64,000 nt of DNA from Channallabes apus (Eukaryota > Chordata > Actinopteri > Siluriformes > Clariidae), in contig CM060107.1 in the NCBI GenBank assembly GCA_030522415.1, positions 20,220,553 through 20,284,552 of the forward strand, written 5' to 3'. The translations under genes were made by a program, and so were the position numbers. A model generated the notes under the pieces. That model saw only the letters and a list, made by a program, of their open reading frames with translations. It had not been told where the DNA came from and searched no databases. This document shows, in pieces, positions 60,501 to 64,000 of this stretch (positions are counted from its first letter, which is position 1; every line of letters begins with the position of its first letter).

Positions 60501-63500
60501 ATCCATGGAGGCTCCACCCTGCAATCTATAGAACCCAAAGGATCACCCACTATCATCCTGGTGCCAGACACCATAACACACCCCCAGAAGTCCTGTGGAA
60601 CCAACACCCCGAGGGGCCAAAGCCACCCCATCGTCATAAGGGGCACCTTAAACCTAAGTGTTTTTAATTTTAATGCTATTAAAGTCATGGCTGATCAGTG
60701 TATATACAGTATACAGCTGCAGTACCTCATTGCAAATTATATTTGTAGCAGTTAAATAAAGGTTTACTCTAGTTAGCCCTCTAATGTATACAGTTACAGA
60801 CACTCTGGATCAAAAAAGTAGGTGCAAACTGCCCTAACTGATTCCAACAGACCTGGTAAAGTAGTATGTGACCACAGCTCCAGCTACAGTCATCTGCTGA
60901 CAAGCCAAGATGAATTCACTAATCCAAATGAGACCCACAGCGTGGTACCAGGTGAGATACTGCAGCGGGCCACTAAGTCTGAACTCAGTCAGATCGGTCT
61001 TCTCGTTCTTCTCTGGATTCCCTGTGATTATGCAGAGATATGTACATATGTATATACATGTACATGCATACATACACACATATACAGGCACTAGGTTGAG
61101 AAAAAAAAATCATCTGCACTCTGGTTGTAGAATTGGTTTTTGAAATACATAACAAGCTTTTCCCTCATTAAATGTTTTAGTCTGAGCTGCGAGCCACAAC
61201 TGTACTGCTGTCTTTCAGGGGACCAAAAAGCAGGATTAAAGTCAGATGGAGTGAGATTGGGGCCCATATTCACAAAGCTCCTTAAGCTTAAAAGTTGCTC
61301 CTAGTGATGGAGTTCTAAGAAAACTCTTAGAATTATTCCCCGTAAATTTGGGACTAAATCTTAGTAAAGATAAAAATGATTCAAGGAACATCTTATCCCT
61401 AAAAACAGCTCCTAAGGTAAAAATTGTTAAGAGTAGAGAGGAGGAGGGTTAAGAATTTCTATAGCAAAATGTCAGAAAGAAGAAACATTCTCCAAACACT
61501 GAACGTAAAGCGAAAAATAAACACTGCTCTTCTGTCCAATTTGGTTTTCTTGCTCTTTTACTTCCTTTCATCTCTCTTGGATTGTTGGCTACATACCATC
61601 CAAAAGTGCAACATAAATAAACTGTTCTGCAAGTAGACACATTTTCAACATTTGGCTGTTTTAATTAACTTTGAAACTTTGCATAAAGTAGCCCATATTC
61701 ATGATTATACAATTAATAGGAGAAATTGTATAATCATATATTCTATTTTCACAAACAGCCCATTTTACAGTCATCCCTAGCAACGGGGTCAACCACACCT
61801 CCTCACTAAGATAAAGGTTTTTGTACTTTCCTTACACAGAATTGCTCTAAGAAGTTTCCTAAATCACTTAGTCCAAGACTCCCAGCTAGGACATTTTAAG
61901 ATAAGATAGGAGCTCTATGAGAGAATTATAAAACGCTTTGTGAATACGGGCCCAGGACTATAGGGAGGATGGATGCTTAAACACTTCAAAACAAAGTTTT
62001 TTCAGTAGACAGAAGTGATCATTGTCCTGCAAGATCACAACGCCCTTGGAAAGCAGGCGACTGCTTTTAATCCGAAGTTTAGGCTTCAGCTCATTAATAA
62101 GCATCTCTGTAACGAGCACTGTTGATTGTTGAACCTTATTCCTGATAACGTTCCAATATTTCTAACAGAATCCCAGTAAGCATCAATTTTTACAGCTGAT
62201 GGTTGACTTTTCAACTTTTTCTCGGTTGGTGATTGAGAATGTTTCCATACTCTGCCGTTTACTCTCAGGCTCGTAGTGATGAATCCACGTCTCGTCACCA
62301 GTAATGATACTCTTTAATAAACGTTCACCTTCGTTTGAGTACCAGTCCAAATTGTGTTTGCAGATTTCCAAATGCTTCTGTTTACGCTCTTCCGTGAGTT
62401 GTTTCGGCACCAGGAACACCCTCAGACCACAATAAGCAGTGACTGAGGAGAGAGTAGCCTTGAACAGAAAGAGAGCACTGAGAAGACAACAGAAGTTTTA
62501 ATACAACCAGACTGCACATCATTTTTGACTCACCCTCATGTATATGTAGGTTTTTACAAAAGGCACATGTGCATATCCCAAAATAATTAAAGATTGCAGT
62601 TTGAACTTAATTGTCTTTGTTATAAGGGGAGCCATGATAATTTTGTAACCCAAATGATGAAGTAAATACCCTGTGGAAATATCAAAATTTTAAATGTCAG
62701 CTAAGAGCTTTAGTTACTCACAAAAAGCCTGCAATCACCAGGATTTCGAAAGGTTAACAAATGTCGTCTCCGCCCCAGGCGAGTTTGGGCTAGTGTGTGC
62801 ATTTTGTAATTAAATTTATTTGGCAGTCAAAATAACCTAGAAAATAGAATGACATCTTTTCTAATGGCAGTTCTTGATAAAGCTAAGCATGCCAGCCGCT
62901 GTAAATACACTTCAGATGATGTGGAATTGTCATAGAAATAACAGTAACTATTTAATTGGTTTTTCTGTTGATTTGATGCCACTCTTAATAGAAATAAGCG
63001 AAATAAGCCATAACAAATAGAAGCTTGCTGAGGTGTTACTCGTCCTGACGGGATTATTCACCAGTGGTTCCGAGGAAGAGGAGTACTAGGATCCAGTAGA
63101 CCCAGAAGAGGAAGAGGGCGAGAAAGGTGCAGAAAGGCTGCAGCACCAGCAGCGGCAGGTGAATGAAAACTTTCCCGGCCACGTGGAACAGGGCGATGGT
63201 GAGAGCCACTCGCTTCCTCATGAACAGCATCAGCAACAGCAAGATCACCTGATCAGAGGGATGTACAGAGGAAACTTAAATAAACACTAGAATGATATTT
63301 GCAACTAACAATTTCTTTGCTATTTGATGTCTGCATACACTCTGTCCATCATTTACAGCCACAATCCCTCTCTTGTACACCGTTTCTCTTTCTCTGCCTA
63401 TCCTTCCCTCCATGTCACTGTATCGTGCTTGTTCCCTGCCGGTCTTTGCTTGACTCTCTTGTTTGTTTCTCTATCTTACTCTCAGTCTCTCCATTTCCCC

Positions 63501-64000
63501 TTTCTATATTTCTCTATAACTCTCTCCGACTCACCGTGAACACCGTTGCTGAGGTGGCGTAGACCAGCAGTCCTTGCGCGTGGTCTTTGGAAGCCACAGG
63601 TTCATCGTTGGTTTCTTTTGCTTCCTTTAAATCTGTAGCCACAGTCTCGTTCATCATCAGCCTGTGGTCTATATATAACCACCACAGAAAGCTGGTGCCT
63701 CCTACAAACACATAGCACACCTTCATATTTTCTCACATAAGCTCCTGAAATATCATACCACGTCTACAACAACTCCCACAGATATTAAGAAACTCTAGGA
63801 GCTGATTGCAACAGACAGGAATCTGATAAGAAAACAAGCACTTCTAACAAATGTAAATGTCCCCAAACATATACATTCCCGCTGAGAAGAGTTCCAGTCC
63901 AAGCCTAATACAAGAATAAAAAATAACAAAAAAGGAGGCTGAAGGGGAAAAAAGGAAAGGCAAACTTGCCTAGCGAGCCCAGCACCACAAGAACAGTGAG
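49798..64000 (-). CDS. slc44a1: Choline transporter-like protein 1 (CTL1/CD92), partial: N-terminus off right edge
   Basis: SLC44A1 is a multipass plasma-membrane and mitochondrial choline transporter. The visible 433 residues match the human protein from [11 protein letters not shown] to the C-terminus: [82 protein letters not shown], and [15 protein letters not shown] sequence before the C-terminal tail. Coding exons, 5' to 3': 64000(continuing)-63970, 63701-63535, 63248-63062, 61021-60853, 58772-58616, 55458-55375, 53488-53351, 53199-52963, 51701-51594, 49821-49798. Phase holds at all junctions. At least seven hydrophobic segments are present, plus a Cys-rich cytosolic loop in the 55375 exon. 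The last exon encodes only APGTSTA and stop, like human ASGASSA. The first visible intron uses a GC donor. About 220 N-terminal residues are missing. Confidence 0.95.
50023..50723 (+). mobile_element. Tc1-like family C, internally deleted copy
   Basis: A 701-bp element with ends cagccgtggctcaaagttt and ctcaaaacttttggtcacaa, and TA at 50724-50725. It keeps the C-terminal transposase third ([35 protein letters not shown] in broken frames); the N-terminal two thirds are deleted. It lies in the last SLC44A1 intron. Confidence 0.75.
51880..52160 (+). repeat. SINE-like dispersed repeat in SLC44A1 intron
   Basis: Landmarks: ttctataccatttatcctgt, acatcctggacagattgcca, atccatcgcagggtgagcg, gagcatgcaaactccacaca, gtgctaaccactatac. 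A short direct duplication (actatactaaccactatacc) marks the end. Confidence 0.75.
54005..54240 (+). mobile_element. tRNA-derived SINE, 5'-truncated copy
   Basis: Shares the body and tail of the 40665 SINE (catgtggttcggaagaaacc, ccctcccgactgaggggtca, ggaggaactggacatgacta) but lacks the A/B-box head. It lies in the SLC44A1 intron between exons at 55375 and 53351. Confidence 0.75.
54500..54576. repeat. (GT)n(AT)n compound microsatellite
   Basis: About 34 bases of GT followed by about 38 bases of AT. Intronic. Confidence 0.95.
54721..55170. mobile_element. MITE of the cagtactgtgcaaaag family, near-complete copy
   Basis: About 450 bp: left end acagtgcaaaaaaaaagtct, interior cagtgacatatgaatcattc, aacaggtgcagatgatgaca and gaacagacgaga, right end ggctcaagactgtgcaatac. 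Non-coding. It is the most complete copy in the window. Confidence 0.65.
56085..56400 (+). repeat. SINE-like dispersed repeat in SLC44A1 intron
   Basis: Landmarks in order: cgctgctttatcctatatac, acaccctggacagtatgcca, atctatcgcagggcacacac, gtgggaggagaccggagtac, gaacatgcaaactccatgca, gaaatcgaacctggatcatg. Near full length. Confidence 0.78.
56512..58121 (-). mobile_element. Tc1-like transposon family A, copy 2 (best preserved)
   Basis: A 1,610-bp element with inverted ends cagtggtgtgaaaaactatt. TA follows the right end (58122-58123); the left flank reads TG, probably a mutated TA. It is highly similar to the copy at 2519-4102. It lies in the SLC44A1 intron between exons at 58616 and 55375. Confidence 0.93.
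56719..57741 (-). CDS. Tc1-like transposase, full-length frame but first catalytic Asp changed to Tyr
   Basis: An unbroken 340-residue frame, the usual Tc1 length. Order: paired-like helix-turn-helix regions (1-110, with GRPTKITPR at 59-67), then the DDE domain. The second Asp is D244 in QQDNDPKHT and Glu is E279 in [11 protein letters not shown]. The first catalytic position (153) is Tyr: [12 protein letters not shown], where the sister copy has WTDE. The codon is TAC at 57285-57283. Known Tc1 transposases need all three acidic residues, so DNA binding may persist but catalysis should not. This is a transposon gene, not a host gene. Confidence 0.9.
   Translation of the reverse strand: MSRSKEIQEQMRTKVIEIYQSGKGHKAISKALGLQRTTVRAIIHKWQKHGTVLNLPRSGRPTKITPRAQRQLIREATEDPRTTSKELQASLASIKVSVHDFTIRKRLGKNGRHGRFPRRKPFLSKKNIKARLNFAKKHLNDCQDFWENTLWTYETKVELFGRCVSRYIWRKSNTAFQKKNIIPTVKYGGGNVMVWGCFAASGPGRLAVIDGTMNSTVYQKILKENVRPSVRQLKLKRSWVLQQDNDPKHTSKSTSEWLKKNKMKTLEWPSQSPDLNPIEMLWHDLKKAVHARKPSNKAVLQQFCKDEWAKIPPERCKRLVASYRKRLIAVIAAKGGPTSY
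59131..59455 (-). mobile_element. tRNA-derived SINE, inverted copy with shortened head
   Basis: Complement of the 40665 SINE: the tail next to an A run (tacctaatttagtcgtgtcc, aattcctccccgtcactagg), body (cgaaccatgtgacaccagcc, gcatcttttcgaactgctcg), and head remnant (gcgccacttggag). Most of the tRNA-like head, including the B box, is deleted. Confidence 0.8.
59460..60265. other. SLC44A1 intron stretch with no recognised element
   Basis: AT-rich non-coding sequence between the inverted SINE and the next MITE. ORFs at 59995-60282 and on the opposite strand show no family resemblance and no splice-bounded structure. Confidence 0.5.
60266..60702. mobile_element. MITE with gatcagccataa ends, copy 3 (most complete)
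   Basis: Inverted ends acaccgatcagccataacat and its counterpart (gtcatggctgatcagtgta). The interior includes gtgccagacaccataacaca and gaggggccaaagccacccca. Short ORFs across it are chance frames. It lies in the SLC44A1 intron between exons at 60853 and 58616. Confidence 0.7.
61105..62480 (-). pseudogene. Mariner transposase remnant, split by another element
   Basis: The minus strand at 62419-62183 reads [20 protein letters not shown], then [20 protein letters not shown], the catalytic GDETW region of mariner (irritans-type) transposase. After decayed sequence, HPPYSP (near 61963) and NLTPSDFNP (near 61250) are the two halves of the HPPYSPDLxPSDF block, separated by the 61260-61953 insertion. 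The N-terminus is missing. It lies in the SLC44A1 intron between the 63062 and 60853 exons. Confidence 0.8.
61260..61953. mobile_element. Harbinger-like MITE with gggccc(a/g)tattcacaaagc ends
   Basis: A 694-bp element with near-perfect inverted ends gggcccatattcacaaagc and gctttgtgaatacgggccc and further sub-terminal inverted pieces (ctaagaaaactcttag; actcccagctagg). It is non-coding and lies inside the mariner catalytic-domain sequence. The flanking three bases (CCT versus CCA/CCC in mariner sense) may be a mutated 3-bp duplication. Confidence 0.7.
62480..63055. other. SLC44A1 intron stretch with no recognised element
   Basis: Non-coding, AT-rich sequence just downstream, in gene sense, of the 63248-63062 exon. 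Nothing recognisable was found. Confidence 0.55.

Overview
This window is nuclear DNA of a bony fish, almost certainly a teleost. The genes are cut into many short exons with GT-AG introns, and there are long AT-rich introns, (CA)n/(TA)n microsatellites, several Tc1/mariner families, tRNA-derived SINEs and fish-type dispersed repeats. A catfish-like or other ostariophysan source is possible from the SINE head and Tc1 content, but that is a low-confidence inference. I see no prokaryotic, viral or CRISPR features.

Layout. (1) Positions 1-23,400, minus strand: ELP1 (Elongator subunit 1, also called IKBKAP). It runs from its first non-coding exon at the right to coding exon 28 at the left edge, 1,064 codons in unbroken phase; the C-terminal part lies off the left edge. 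(2) 23,400-24,400: a short head-to-head intergenic region that must hold both promoters. (3) 24,400-43,945, plus strand: TBC1D2 (Armus-type RabGAP), complete, with 13 coding exons encoding 974 residues: PH domain, coiled coil, TBC domain. (4) 43,950-45,810: a convergent intergenic region with a decayed LINE tail. (5) 45,829-64,000, minus strand: SLC44A1 (choline transporter-like protein 1), the last 10 coding exons plus a long, nearly transposon-free 3' UTR; the N-terminal third lies off the right edge. All exon boundaries were placed by hand from splice signals, phase continuity and remembered human protein sequences.

The introns are a dense transposon record. There are two Tc1-like copies of one family (one with an intact reading frame but a mutated catalytic Asp, the other with the Asp but a nonsense codon), a second frameshifted Tc1 family plus an internally deleted copy, and three young 550-bp non-autonomous Tc1 derivatives with TA duplications. 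There are also a foldback element, mariner remnants, a Harbinger-like element inside a mariner, and at least three copies of a tRNA-derived SINE, one with a 15-bp target-site duplication. A second dispersed repeat with a tRNA-like head is common. Several nested insertions give relative ages.

The three genes do not form a pathway: Elongator acts in tRNA wobble-uridine modification, TBC1D2 in Rab7/Rac membrane traffic, and SLC44A1 in choline transport. The most notable observations are the fish counterpart of the familial-dysautonomia exon of ELP1 with a weak 5' splice site, a GC-AG intron in SLC44A1, dinucleotide or T-run tracts at splice acceptors, a hydrophobic read-through tail in SLC44A1, and complementary inactivating lesions in the two Tc1 copies. 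I found no convincing wholly new biological system.
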